Below, piece after piece: positions 1 through 8,193 of a stretch of DNA of 52,281 nt. The DNA is taken from contig JAFGLN010000008.1 in NCBI GenBank assembly GCA_016928025.1, positions 1 through 52,281 on the forward strand. The letters run 5' to 3'. The translations under genes and the position numbers were made by a program. The stretch is from Deltaproteobacteria bacterium. Lineage in GTDB: Bacteria > Desulfobacterota > Syntrophia > Syntrophales > JAFGHS01. Position 1 is the first letter of the stretch. Every line of letters begins with the position of its first letter. The notes beneath the pieces were generated by a model. It made no database searches. It saw only the letters and a program-made list of their open reading frames with translations, and was not told the DNA's origin.

Positions 1-1224
1 ACCTATTTCGGCCATAGTGTTGAAGGTCTGGAGCCAGTGACGTTGATCCAAGTCGCTGATGCGCCCAACAACACCGGCGGTGATGCCTTTGTCATGAATT
101 TTAAGGCGATTGTGGAGGCGGAAAGCAAAGGGAAGATCAAGATCGATCTGCACCGCTTCGGATCGCTGTATAAAATGCTCGATAATCCGAGGGTCATTCC
201 CATTGGTACGGTTCATATCGGGAATATCAACAAAGGTCTTCTCATGTCCCGCGAGAACGGTTACGCCCCCTGGATTATCGCCTACATCTGGGACAGCCCG
301 GAGCATATCATGGCCGTCCTGACCAGCCCCGAGTGGTACGAAATGGAAAATAAGCTCGCCGCGAAGAGCTGGAACATGAAACCCCTGGTCAACACGTCCA
401 TCGGCAACTGGGATTACTTCTCCAAAACGCCGGTTAAGTCCATGTCGGATTTCGGCGGCAAGAAGGTCTGGAGCTACGGTGAACTGGCCAGCGCCTATAT
501 CGGGGCCTGGGGTGGGACGCCGGTCATGAAGTCCACGAGTGAAATGTATATGGCCTACTACAAAGGCGCTCTTAATATGATCAGCTTCTCCACGTATGGT
601 TATCTGACGTATAAGTTCTATGATTGCGGCAAATACTGGGTCCATATGCCCACCTATCCGCCGGGTGCCGTCGGCATGCATTATAATCAGGAGTATATGA
701 ATCTGGATAAATGGAAGTCACTGCCCACGGCCTATAAAAAAATCATCCTCGACGCCTATGATCTGCTCACGTGGTGGGGTACGCGTGAGGGAATGCTGAT
801 GGAAAAACTGGCCGAATACCGGTTAATGAATCAGTACGGGGTCGTCGATTGCGGTATTTCCACCAAATATCCGCAGGAATACGAAAAAATTAAAAAGGCT
901 GCCGTTGAGGCCGGTAAAAAATACGTGTTTAAACGAGGCGCGACACAGCAGCAATGGGACGATGCGCAGGCCATATTGTCGAAATATAAGGACCCGAAAT
1001 ACACCTCCCAATACAGTTGGTATTTCAAAGGTGTCTGGGTTGCCGGGGAACAGCGTCTGAAGGATGTGGAGGAAAGGTTGAAAGCGGGAAAGAGCTGGGA
1101 TGAGGCCTGCGATGAGTATGAGGCCAAGCATCGGGTCAATCAGACGTCGGAACAAGTGAAAGCAAGGTGTCTGTCCGTTCCCCGCGTGGCGTGGAATTGG
1201 AACTATGACACGAGACTCCAATAA
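1..1224 (+). CDS. TRAP transporter substrate-binding protein (5' truncated by window edge)
   Basis: This is the extracytoplasmic solute receptor of a TRAP transporter, which would capture an organic anion in the periplasm and deliver it to the membrane permease encoded next. The frame is open to the first base (TYFGHSVEGLEPV...), so the true start and signal peptide lie outside the window; the GTG at 37 is only an internal in-frame codon. About 408 residues are visible, long for a DctP protein, with the usual alternating hydrophobic and aromatic sheet segments (GNWDYFSKTPVKSMSDFGGKK, then GGTPV near the middle) that mark the family. The family assignment rests on this pattern plus the DctQM gene downstream. 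The ligand cannot be told from sequence. The 382-base gap to the permease is unusual and contains a strong hairpin. Confidence 0.82.
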   Translation, partial: TYFGHSVEGLEPVTLIQVADAPNNTGGDAFVMNFKAIVEAESKGKIKIDLHRFGSLYKMLDNPRVIPIGTVHIGNINKGLLMSRENGYAPWIIAYIWDSPEHIMAVLTSPEWYEMENKLAAKSWNMKPLVNTSIGNWDYFSKTPVKSMSDFGGKKVWSYGELASAYIGAWGGTPVMKSTSEMYMAYYKGALNMISFSTYGYLTYKFYDCGKYWVHMPTYPPGAVGMHYNQEYMNLDKWKSLPTAYKKIILDAYDLLTWWGTREGMLMEKLAEYRLMNQYGVVDCGISTKYPQEYEKIKKAAVEAGKKYVFKRGATQQQWDDAQAILSKYKDPKYTSQYSWYFKGVWVAGEQRLKDVEERLKAGKSWDEACDEYEAKHRVNQTSEQVKARCLSVPRVAWNWNYDTRLQ

Positions 1225-1310
1225 TCGGTGATTGAGCGGTGACCGATCCAAACGGGTTGTTGCTCTTTCGTTTCGCTCGAAACAATCCAATCTGTCAACC
1301 CGGTTGCGAT

Positions 1311-1344
1311 CCTGGATCCGGTCATGAAAAAGACCGGATCCAGG
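1311..1344. repeat. Perfect 13-bp inverted repeat in the TRAP intergenic gap
   Basis: CCTGGATCCGGTC (1311-1323) and its exact complement (1332-1344) enclose an 8-base loop ATGAAAAA. No T-run follows, so it is not a textbook terminator. The CCGGATCCAG core resembles the palindromic element at 31719-31788, so it may belong to the same dispersed family. Lying between receptor and permease genes, it could protect the receptor mRNA 3' end and favour receptor over permease expression. I see nothing else in the 1225-1606 gap. Confidence 0.6.
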
Positions 1345-1606
1345 CACTTACCGGAATAATATTTATGAATCCCTTGGGAATAGATTTCGGATGTCCCTGT
1401 AAGCAGGGGGCATACCAGTCCATTCCTTAATTGTTCTCAGGGAGCAAAAGGTTAAACTGACCCTGAAGGTATTGTTTAGCCGAAAGGCTCCTCTGGTGTC
1501 GACGGTGATAAACGTTGATTTGTCCCAACAATAGTGGTTTGAACAGAGTTGGTTTTGGCCTGAGCGGATTTTATGGATTTTTTCTTATCTTGAAAGGGAT
1601 GATTAT

Positions 1607-3493
1607 ATGCATGTACTCGAAAAAATAGGTAAGGGAATAGATTCAATAACCGGATTTTACTGCTATCTCGGCATGGCGGTGGGGTTCATTATGGGCGTTT
1701 TTTTGTGCGGGGAAGCCATTGCCTCCAAGTTCGGTTACTCGACCGTCTGGATCATGTGGGGATGCACCACAACGATGGCGATCCTGCCGTTTATGACTGC
1801 GCCCTACGCCATGCGGCAATATCAGCACGTCCGGATCTCTTTCTTCGAGAGCTTGATGTCGCCGCGCACGGCCCTGTATTCGCAGATCTTCGGTTGGCTC
1901 TTTTTTTTAGTATTCGCTTGCATCATGACCTATTATCTGTTTTGGTTCACCTGGGATATTTACCGGTTTAAAGAGGTGGCGAGCGCAATCTTGATTCCCC
2001 TGTGGCCGTTCATATTCGTCTGTGCCGTAGGCTGCATGATTCTGGTTTTGCAGACCATCCGAAGCATCCAGCTTTTGACCACGAAATTCACGCCGGAGTT
2101 GGAGAGACATAAGCATTTTTTTGGTTCTCCCATCGTTATTTTAGGGCTTTATGTCATCGCCCTGATCTTGGCCGTATGGTCATTTGTGGTCTATCCCGCC
2201 ATCGGTGTCTTTGTCATGTTGATCGTTTTTCTTTTTTCCGGCATTCCTGTGGGGGCTTCCCTCGGCTTTTTGACCATCATTGCCCTGTATGTCTTCGGCG
2301 GCTTTCCGATGATGAACAGCCTGGGGATGAATCTCTACAAAACGATGGAGGAATTTACCTGGTTTGCCTTCCCGCTGTTTGTCATGGCCGGTTTTATGAT
2401 GCAGCGGGGCATGGCGGCGGGCCTTTTCAGGGTCATGAACGCCTGGATCGGCTGGATCCCCGGCGGTGTTGCCGTGGCGGTCATCTGGACGGGCGTTATG
2501 CTGGGTGCCATGCTGGGATCGGTCTTTGCGACCTTGGCCCTATTGGTCATCCTGGGTTTGACTGAATTGGACAAAGCGGGCTACCCCCGGGGCATCACCC
2601 TCCCCATGCTCGGTTCCAGCTCCATCTTGGGCTATCTGATTCCGCCCAGCATCACGTTGGTCGTCTTGGGCGGATTGACGGACAACTCCATCGGCGCCCT
2701 GTTTATGGCGGGAATCGGTCCGGGGTTTACGGTTGCCATCATCTTCTCCCTCTTTATGATGTTCTATGGATTCACGCACCCGGAGATTAAAAAGTATCGT
2801 GCGACTTGGAAAGAACGCTTTACCACTTTTCCGCCGAACCTGGCGGCGCTGTCTGTTCCCATCGTCATTATCGGCACCATTGCCACCGGATTTTTAACAC
2901 CGACGGAGGCCGCCGCCGTGGCCCTGGTTTATATCTTCATTGTGAATCTCATCCGCCGGGAAATGCGATTCAAACTGTCGGAATTTAAATGGATTCTCAA
3001 TGAAGGCGCCAATGTCGTCGGTTTCATGAGCTTCATCCTCGTGGGGGCGCTTCTGTCTAAACTGGCTTTGATGCATTTCCACATCGGAGAGGAAATCGTG
3101 AAAATTGTGACGGCTGTGGGCGCCGGCAAGCTGTCCCTCATGCTCATGGTGACGTTTGTTCTTTTCCTCATGGGTTGCATCGGCGAGGGGCTGCCGGTCG
3201 TTATCGTCATGATTCCCACGGTGTTTCCGGTCCTGTACAGTTTCGGCATCCATCCCTGGTGGATCTGTCTTTATCTGGTGTTGATGGGCGGTATTGGAGG
3301 GCTGACCCCGCCGGTCGGTGCGACCGTCTTCGTCTTAGCGGGCATGACGAATACGACGCCGGAGTTTCTATTCCGCAAGATTCTGCCCTGGGTGGGCCTG
3401 TTTGCCCTTACCATTATCGTTGTCTACCTCTTTCCGGAGCTTGTTATCTGGATTCCGTCAAAATTGGGCTTCTCGCAACCTCCGGGCTTTTAG
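1607..3493 (+). CDS. TRAP transporter fused permease (DctQ-DctM)
   Basis: This is an inner-membrane permease that uses an ion gradient to import the ligand of the preceding receptor. At 628 residues it is a fusion: residues about 1-170 hold four hydrophobic helices typical of the small DctQ subunit, and about 180-620 form the large DctM subunit with a dozen or more helices. DctM-type signatures are visible: GIPVGASLGFLTI, FPLFVMAGFMMQRG, GSVFATLALL and the C-terminal GGIGGLTPPVGATVFVLAG loop. The ATG at 1607 is preceded by a GAAAGGGA ribosome site. The gene ends shortly before a terminator hairpin at 3550. Fused DctQM proteins are well known; the substrate is not deducible. Confidence 0.93.
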   Translation: MHVLEKIGKGIDSITGFYCYLGMAVGFIMGVFLCGEAIASKFGYSTVWIMWGCTTTMAILPFMTAPYAMRQYQHVRISFFESLMSPRTALYSQIFGWLFFLVFACIMTYYLFWFTWDIYRFKEVASAILIPLWPFIFVCAVGCMILVLQTIRSIQLLTTKFTPELERHKHFFGSPIVILGLYVIALILAVWSFVVYPAIGVFVMLIVFLFSGIPVGASLGFLTIIALYVFGGFPMMNSLGMNLYKTMEEFTWFAFPLFVMAGFMMQRGMAAGLFRVMNAWIGWIPGGVAVAVIWTGVMLGAMLGSVFATLALLVILGLTELDKAGYPRGITLPMLGSSSILGYLIPPSITLVVLGGLTDNSIGALFMAGIGPGFTVAIIFSLFMMFYGFTHPEIKKYRATWKERFTTFPPNLAALSVPIVIIGTIATGFLTPTEAAAVALVYIFIVNLIRREMRFKLSEFKWILNEGANVVGFMSFILVGALLSKLALMHFHIGEEIVKIVTAVGAGKLSLMLMVTFVLFLMGCIGEGLPVVIVMIPTVFPVLYSFGIHPWWICLYLVLMGGIGGLTPPVGATVFVLAGMTNTTPEFLFRKILPWVGLFALTIIVVYLFPELVIWIPSKLGFSQPPGF

Positions 3494-3549
3494 CTGAGGT
3501 AGTGTACTCCGTGGCGTCGGGTTTTATATGTCGGCGCCGGACGAATCTG

Positions 3550-3581
3550 GCAAAGGCCGGTTGATTAGAACCGGCCTTTGC
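3550..3581 (+). terminator. Terminator-like hairpin after the TRAP genes
   Basis: GCAAAGGCCGGTT (3550-3562) pairs perfectly with AACCGGCCTTTGC (3569-3581) around the loop GATTAG. The stem is 13 bp and GC-rich, but the following TGCGTTTGG is a poor T-run. It lies 57 bases after the permease stop and most likely ends the TRAP transcript. Confidence 0.65.
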
Positions 3582-3763
3582 TGCGTTTGGAAGTGAATTG
3601 CGTCGAGCGACAGCAATTAAGTAACAGGTGACGAGCATATAGATGGGATAGAATCTTTTCCTTGTTATTGTTACCCGTTGCCAATCACTGTTTTACCATT
3701 TGACTATGCCGGCAAATGAGGCATAATGAACGAAAACTCAGTCGGGTTGAAGCATGTCGGTTT

Positions 3764-4189
3764 ATGTCGATCCTTGAAGATGCCATCTTAATTGCCTTAC
3801 AGGCGCATAAAGGACAACGCGACAAAGCGGGAGATCCATATATCCTGCATCCCCTGCGGATGATGTGCCGAATGCATAATGAAACGGAACGGATTGCCGC
3901 GGTCTTGCACGATGTCATCGAAGATTCGTCGTGGACGGCGGAAAAACTTCGTGAGGCGGGCTTCTCTGAGGAAATCATCGCCATTGTGGACGGACTGACC
4001 CGGCGTGAGGGGGAGTCTTATCATGCGTTCATCAGAAGAACGGAAAAAAATCACGTCAGCAAAGAAGTCAAAATAGCCGATCTTGAAGACAACATGGACA
4101 TCCGCCGTCTTGCCCGGATAACGGAAAGTGATCGGGAACGCCTCAATCGATACCTGCGAGCCTGGCGTTTTCTTACAGGAAAAAAATAA
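3764..4189 (+). CDS. Small HD-domain hydrolase, RelA/SpoT (MESH1)-like
   Basis: This is probably a small alarmone hydrolase that removes the 3' pyrophosphate of (p)ppGpp, by analogy with MESH1 and the HD half of SpoT. From the start used here the protein is 141 residues and almost entirely the HD fold: AHKGQRDKAGDPYILHPLRM supplies the first histidine, VLHDVIEDS is the central HD...ED metal motif, and KIADLEDNMD matches the final aspartate helix (KLADRLHNM in relatives). No synthetase, TGS or ACT domain follows. An in-frame ATG at 3716 would add 16 residues but has no ribosome site. ATG 3764 matches where family members begin, though its own ribosome site is also weak. The substrate is inferred; other HD phosphohydrolase activities are possible. 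Confidence 0.8.
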   Translation: MSILEDAILIALQAHKGQRDKAGDPYILHPLRMMCRMHNETERIAAVLHDVIEDSSWTAEKLREAGFSEEIIAIVDGLTRREGESYHAFIRRTEKNHVSKEVKIADLEDNMDIRRLARITESDRERLNRYLRAWRFLTGKK

Positions 4190-4469
4190 ATGGCGTGCCC
4201 GTGTACGGCAAATATTAGTCAGTGTTTTCTACAGGGCGATAGGCGGCAACCTTTGAAAAAACGGTCGGGAATCATTTTTTTGATTAAGGTTAGTAGCCCG
4301 GCGCACGTTCCCCCCATAGGCTTTTCCCTTAAAATTTCCAATCTCAATATTGCTTCTCATATTCCACCTCGTCGTTGATAAGATTGTGTATGTACGATTT
4401 TGTGCTTAAATAGTCGAAGACTGAGGCCTGCCTTTTTATGGTACAAATATGTATCATCTCGTGAGGTGA

Positions 4470-4528
4470 AAACAAATTTGTTTAACCAGCGTTGATGGAA
4501 TGACTGCCCTAAATTTGAATTTGTTTAA
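4470..4528. promoter_or_regulatory. Paired AATTTGTTTAA motifs upstream of the amtB sigma-54 promoter
   Basis: AAACAAATTTGTTT (4470-4483) is a perfect 14-bp palindrome. The 11-mer AATTTGTTTAA occurs at 4475-4485 and again at 4518-4528, 43 bases apart (about four helical turns). The two copies lie roughly 35-90 bases upstream of the -24 element, where enhancer sites for sigma-54 activators usually sit. They do not match the NtrC consensus, so a different activator is suggested. This is inference from spacing and repetition. The rest of the 4190-4562 gap shows nothing recognisable. Confidence 0.4.
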
Positions 4529-4562
4529 TAATATCAAAGATAAAGATTATTTGTGCTGCTGA

Positions 4563-4577
4563 TGGCACGATCGTTGC
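4563..4577 (+). promoter_or_regulatory. Sigma-54 (RpoN) promoter of the amtB-glnA cluster
   Basis: TGGCACGATCGTTGC matches the RpoN consensus TGGCACG-N4-TTGC at every fixed position, with the -24 GG (4564-4565) and -12 GC (4576-4577) exactly 12 bases apart. It lies about 147 bases upstream of the amtB start. Sigma-54 control of ammonium transport and glutamine synthetase under nitrogen limitation is well established in proteobacteria. Confidence 0.88.
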
Positions 4578-4724
4578 CCTATGGAAAGTAAACGATTTTG
4601 TTACTTGTCTCCATGTCCATATGGCTTGATGGAAGAAAAGGGGAGGGCAGGATTATCGGTGGAAGGGGCTGGTTCACGAAGAACTGTTTACCGAAACACA
4701 ATTTCAGCATAATGGAGGTGCCTT

Positions 4725-5957
4725 ATGAACACGGGCGATACAGCTTGGATGATGGTATCGACCATCCTGGTTTTTGCCATGACCATACCGGGCTTGGCTT
4801 TCTTTTATGGGGGGCTGGTCCGGCGGAAGAATGTCCTGTCCGTCCTCATGCAATGCTTTATCATGATGTGTGTGATCAGCCTGCAGTGGTTTGTTTTTGG
4901 ATATTCCCTTGCCTTCAGCCCTGATACGGGCCTGGGCATTATCGGCGGGCTAAAGTGGCTGGGGCTCAAAAACGTAAGTGGCGTGCCCAATGCCGACTAC
5001 GCGGCAACGATTCCCCATTCGGTTTTTATGATTTTTCAATGTATGTTCGCCGTCATTACGCCGGCACTGATCATTGGGGCTTTTGCGGAACGGATGAAAT
5101 TCTCGGCCTTTCTGGTTTTTTCGCTCCTGTGGACAACTCTGGTTTACGATCCCCTGGCTCACTGGGTCTGGGGGATGGGCGGCTGGATGCGTAATCTCGG
5201 CGGCCTCGATTTTGCGGGCGGCATCGTCGTTCATGTCAGCTCCGGTGTCTCCGCCCTGGTTATCGCCGTTCTCCTGGGGAGACGCCTGGGATATAACAGC
5301 GCACCTTTTCGACCCCACAATCTCCCTTTTACGGTTCTGGGCGGGGCCCTGCTCTGGTTCGGCTGGTTCGGCTTCAACGCGGGCAGTGCCCTGGGCGCCA
5401 ATGAACTGGCGGCCGACGCCTTTATCACGACCCACATTGCCACGGCCGCGGCGGGATTGACATGGGGTTTGATTGAATGGATGAGGCACGGTGCACCGAC
5501 CGTTCTGGGTGTTACGACGGGAGCTGTCGCCGGACTGGTCGCCATCACGCCGGCCTGCGGATTTGTCGGCCCCATGAGCGCCATCGCCATCGGTGCTCTT
5601 GTCGCCGTGTTCTGTTATCTTGCCGTCGCCGTGATCAAGGCGAAACTGGGATACGACGATGCTCTCGACGCCTTTGGCGTGCACGGCGTGGGCGGCATCT
5701 GGGGTACGATCGCCGTCGGACTCTTTGCCCAAAAAGCGGTCAACAGCGGCGGCGCCGACGGCCTCTTCTTCGGGGGATCTCAATTGTGGCCGCAGCTGCT
5801 CATGGTGGCGGTGACGCCCGTCTTTGCGGCGGTTATGACGTTTGTCCTCTTTAAAGCGGTGGATGCCGTAATCGGCATTCGTGTTCGGGAAAAGGAGGAG
5901 ACCATCGGCCTCGATCTGACCCAGCAAAGCGAAGCGGCCTACACGGTGGTGGAATAG
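4725..5957 (+). CDS. amtB: Ammonium transporter AmtB
   Basis: This is an inner-membrane ammonium channel of the Amt/MEP/Rh family. The 410 residues form about eleven helices. Family marks include [32 protein letters not shown] at the N-terminus, [17 protein letters not shown], the DPLAHWVWG segment, [18 protein letters not shown], and [18 protein letters not shown], which carries the second pore histidine. No cleavable signal peptide is obvious, unlike E. coli AmtB. GGAGGT lies 7 bases before the ATG. The PII gene follows after 16 bases, the classic amtB-PII pairing in which PII blocks the channel when nitrogen is plentiful. Transcription is probably from the sigma-54 promoter at 4563. Confidence 0.96.
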   Translation: MNTGDTAWMMVSTILVFAMTIPGLAFFYGGLVRRKNVLSVLMQCFIMMCVISLQWFVFGYSLAFSPDTGLGIIGGLKWLGLKNVSGVPNADYAATIPHSVFMIFQCMFAVITPALIIGAFAERMKFSAFLVFSLLWTTLVYDPLAHWVWGMGGWMRNLGGLDFAGGIVVHVSSGVSALVIAVLLGRRLGYNSAPFRPHNLPFTVLGGALLWFGWFGFNAGSALGANELAADAFITTHIATAAAGLTWGLIEWMRHGAPTVLGVTTGAVAGLVAITPACGFVGPMSAIAIGALVAVFCYLAVAVIKAKLGYDDALDAFGVHGVGGIWGTIAVGLFAQKAVNSGGADGLFFGGSQLWPQLLMVAVTPVFAAVMTFVLFKAVDAVIGIRVREKEETIGLDLTQQSEAAYTVVE

Positions 5958-5973
5958 GAAAGGAGGCACGACC

Positions 5974-6315
5974 ATGAAATATATCATCGCAGTCATTCAG
6001 CCCCACAAGCTGGATGCGGTCATGAAGACGCTGGAAGATGCGCAAGTCCCGTTGATGACCGTTTCCAATGTGCTGGGGCGGGGAAGGCAAAAAGGCGTCA
6101 CGGAAGTCTATCGGGGGGCCAAGGAGGTGGGCAGCCTGTTGAAAAAGGTGAAACTGGAGATTGCCGTCAATGAGGAGTTTGTGGAGCAGACGATCAAGGC
6201 GATCATCGACGGCGCCCGAACCGGTGATGTCGGCGACGGGAAGATTTTTATTCTGGACCTCCATGAGGTCCTGCGGATCAGGACGGGTGAAACGGGCGGG
6301 ATGGCCATTGGATAG
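5974..6315 (+). CDS. glnK: PII nitrogen-regulatory protein (GlnK-type) lacking Tyr51
   Basis: This is a trimeric PII signal protein that would sense 2-oxoglutarate and ATP/ADP and gate AmtB. The 113 residues align over the whole family: [15 protein letters not shown], the T-loop [17 protein letters not shown], and the C-terminal [15 protein letters not shown] nucleotide-binding segment. Tyr46 of the T-loop is present, but position 51, the tyrosine uridylylated by GlnD, is Glu (codon GAG at 6124-6126). Covalent control by uridylylation is therefore unlikely. AGGAGG lies 8 bases upstream of the ATG. Placement directly after amtB supports the GlnK name over GlnB. Confidence 0.93.
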   Translation: MKYIIAVIQPHKLDAVMKTLEDAQVPLMTVSNVLGRGRQKGVTEVYRGAKEVGSLLKKVKLEIAVNEEFVEQTIKAIIDGARTGDVGDGKIFILDLHEVLRIRTGETGGMAIG

Positions 6316-6365
6316 GAGGTTAGAATAAGGACGAAGGCCTGCTTTTTGTAATGTGAGGGTATTTT

Positions 6366-6605
6366 ATGAAGACCAGAGATAACGGTGCCGATGAAGACCT
6401 TTTGAGAAAAAACGTCGCCGAATTCGAGAAGTACATCATCACGTCGGCCTTGAAGCGAACGGGAGGTAACGGCCGGGAAGCGGCCAAGCAGCTCGGCACC
6501 ACGCAAAGGGTCCTCATGTACCGGATTCAGAAATACGGCATCGACCTGAATGCGTTTCGCATGACGAGCCGCAAAAAACCGACAAACAAGGAAAATAAGG
6601 AGTAA
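6366..6605 (+). CDS. Stand-alone Fis-type helix-turn-helix protein
   Basis: This is a 79-residue protein made almost entirely of a Fis-family DNA-binding domain, the kind that normally forms the C-terminus of NtrC-type sigma-54 activators. The visible domain is residues about 15-58: an acidic first helix, then LKRTGGNGREAAKQLGTTQ and RVLMYRIQKYGID, the canonical turn and recognition helix. There is no receiver or AAA+ domain, so it cannot activate sigma-54 itself. It sits between the PII gene and glnA in the same direction, so it is probably co-transcribed. It may bind DNA as a dimer to tune the operon or compete for an activator site. A basic, lysine-rich tail ends the protein. The role is inferred. 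Confidence 0.8.
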   Translation: MKTRDNGADEDLLRKNVAEFEKYIITSALKRTGGNGREAAKQLGTTQRVLMYRIQKYGIDLNAFRMTSRKKPTNKENKE

Positions 6606-6626
6606 CCAAAGAAAGGAGTTACGACC

Positions 6627-7958
6627 ATGATAACCTGTGAAACGAAAGAAGATGTGTTGAAGGCGGTCAAGGACCATAAAATCAGTTTTATCCAGTTCTG
6701 GTTTACCGACGTCCTGGGGATGCAGAAGATTTTCAGCATCACGCCGTCGGAACTGACGGAGGGCATCGAAGAAGGGATGGGGTTTGACGGTTCCTCCATC
6801 CAGGGATTCTGCCGGATCGAGGAGAGCGACATGATCGCCATGCCGGATCCCACAACGTTCCGGATGATTCCCTGGCGGCCCTCGGACCGTCCTGTGGCCC
6901 GCATGATCTGCGATATTCTCAATCCCGACGGTACGCCCTATGAAGGTGATCCCCGGTATGTTTTGAAGAGAATGCTCAAGAAGGTCGGTGATCAGGGCTA
7001 CACCTTTTATGTCGGTCCGGAGCTCGAATATTTTTATTTTGCCGATGATCAGGGAACGGAAATCCTGGATCGGGGCGGCTATTTCGACGGCCTGCCGGTG
7101 GACCGGGCGACGGATCTCCGCCGTCAGACGATTTTCGCCCTTCAGGATGTGGGCATTCGCGTGGAATATTCCCACCACGAAGTGGCGCCCAGCCAGCACG
7201 AGATCGATCTTCGTTATGATGATGCCCTCGTCATGGCCGACAAAGTCATGACCTACCGGACGGCGGTCAAGGAGATCGCCCGGCAGAACGGCGTATATGC
7301 CACCTTTATGCCCAAACCCATTTTCGGGCAGAACGGCAGCGGCATGCACACCCATCAGTCCCTGTTCAGAGGCAGCACCAATGCCTTCTTCGACGGGAAA
7401 GACAAATATCACCTGTCGGCTCTCGCGAAGAGCTATATCGCCGGCCTGATGAAGCACGCCCCGGAATTTACGTCCATCTGCAACCAGTGGGTCAACTCCT
7501 ACAAGCGACTCGTGCCCGGCTATGAAGCGCCCGTCTATGTGTCCTGGGCGCGCCGGAACCGTTCCGCCATGATCCGTGTTCCCATGTACAAACCGGGGAA
7601 GGAAAAGGCCACCCGCATCGAGTACCGGTCGCCCGATCCGGCCTGCAATCCCTATCTGGCCTTTGCCGTCATGCTGGCGGCCGGGATAAAGGGCGTGGAA
7701 GAAAATTATAAGCTGCCGGAGCCGGTGGAAGAGGACATCTTTGACATGGACGAGAAGGCGCGCAAAAAAGCGGGCATCACGTCTCTGCCGGGTAGCCTCT
7801 ATGAGGCCTATCTGCTTACGGAAAAGAGCAAGCTCATCCGGGAAACCCTGGGCGATCACATTTTCGAGAAGTTCATCGAAAACAAAAAGATCGAATGGGA
7901 CCGTTTCCGCACCCATGTGAGCCGGTACGAGATCGACCGGTATCTGCCGATGTTATAA
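6627..7958 (+). CDS. glnA: Glutamine synthetase type I, alpha-like, without adenylylation tyrosine
   Basis: This enzyme makes glutamine from glutamate, ammonia and ATP. The 443-residue length fits GSI-alpha rather than the longer beta form. Landmarks are MGFDGSSIQGFCRIEESDM (beta-grasp end), GPELEYF metal ligands, the NGSGMHTHQSL motif with the catalytic-site histidine, and RIEYRSPDPACNPYLAFA near the C-terminus. The stretch matching the beta-type adenylylation loop (NLYDLPPEE) reads EDIFDMDEKA, so the modified tyrosine is Phe372. Arg63 corresponds to the feedback-sensing Arg62 of the Bacillus enzyme. AGAAAGGAG precedes the ATG. Control by direct feedback inhibition is therefore more likely than by GlnE. 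It closes the amtB-PII-Fis-glnA cluster. Confidence 0.95.
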   Translation: MITCETKEDVLKAVKDHKISFIQFWFTDVLGMQKIFSITPSELTEGIEEGMGFDGSSIQGFCRIEESDMIAMPDPTTFRMIPWRPSDRPVARMICDILNPDGTPYEGDPRYVLKRMLKKVGDQGYTFYVGPELEYFYFADDQGTEILDRGGYFDGLPVDRATDLRRQTIFALQDVGIRVEYSHHEVAPSQHEIDLRYDDALVMADKVMTYRTAVKEIARQNGVYATFMPKPIFGQNGSGMHTHQSLFRGSTNAFFDGKDKYHLSALAKSYIAGLMKHAPEFTSICNQWVNSYKRLVPGYEAPVYVSWARRNRSAMIRVPMYKPGKEKATRIEYRSPDPACNPYLAFAVMLAAGIKGVEENYKLPEPVEEDIFDMDEKARKKAGITSLPGSLYEAYLLTEKSKLIRETLGDHIFEKFIENKKIEWDRFRTHVSRYEIDRYLPML

Positions 7959-8012
7959 GGTCGATGCCGCCGGTGCACCCTTAAAAAGTCCGAACATTTC
8001 GCTGTAGAACGT

Positions 8013-8038
8013 CCTTCCCCGGTGAAAGCCGGGGAAGG
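8013..8038 (+). terminator. Hairpin downstream of glnA
   Basis: CCTTCCCCGG (8013-8022) pairs perfectly with CCGGGGAAGG (8029-8038) around the loop TGAAAG. The stem is strong, but no T-run follows, so it may act as a Rho-assisted end or an mRNA stabiliser for glnA. Confidence 0.5.
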
Positions 8039-8142
8039 CACGCAGCGGCGCAGGATAGTGTGTGCCGCACGACGGGGATATTGCGTCCGGAACGTATTCT
8101 CTGCTCAAAAGCATGCAATTCATTAAAATTAAAGTACTATTA

Positions 8143-8173
8143 ACGATAACCGTAAAGCGGATCATGTTATCGT
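8143..8173. promoter_or_regulatory. 8-bp inverted repeat just upstream of the porin gene
   Basis: ACGATAAC (8143-8150) and GTTATCGT (8166-8173) are perfect inverted copies separated by 15 bases (23 centre to centre, about two helical turns). The right half lies only 20 bases from the porin ATG and next to its AGGAGG ribosome site. It could be a dimeric repressor operator or a leader hairpin that hides the ribosome site. Confidence 0.45.
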
Positions 8174-8193
8174 GATTTAGAGGAGGAAGGACA

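Noticed and set aside
4598..4924. A 108-codon ORF overlapping the start of amtB
   Set aside because: It overlaps a clear amtB gene in another frame and has no family features.
6108..7916. A 602-codon reverse ORF across glnK, the Fis gene and glnA
   Set aside because: It is antisense to three well-supported genes and shows no domain of its own.
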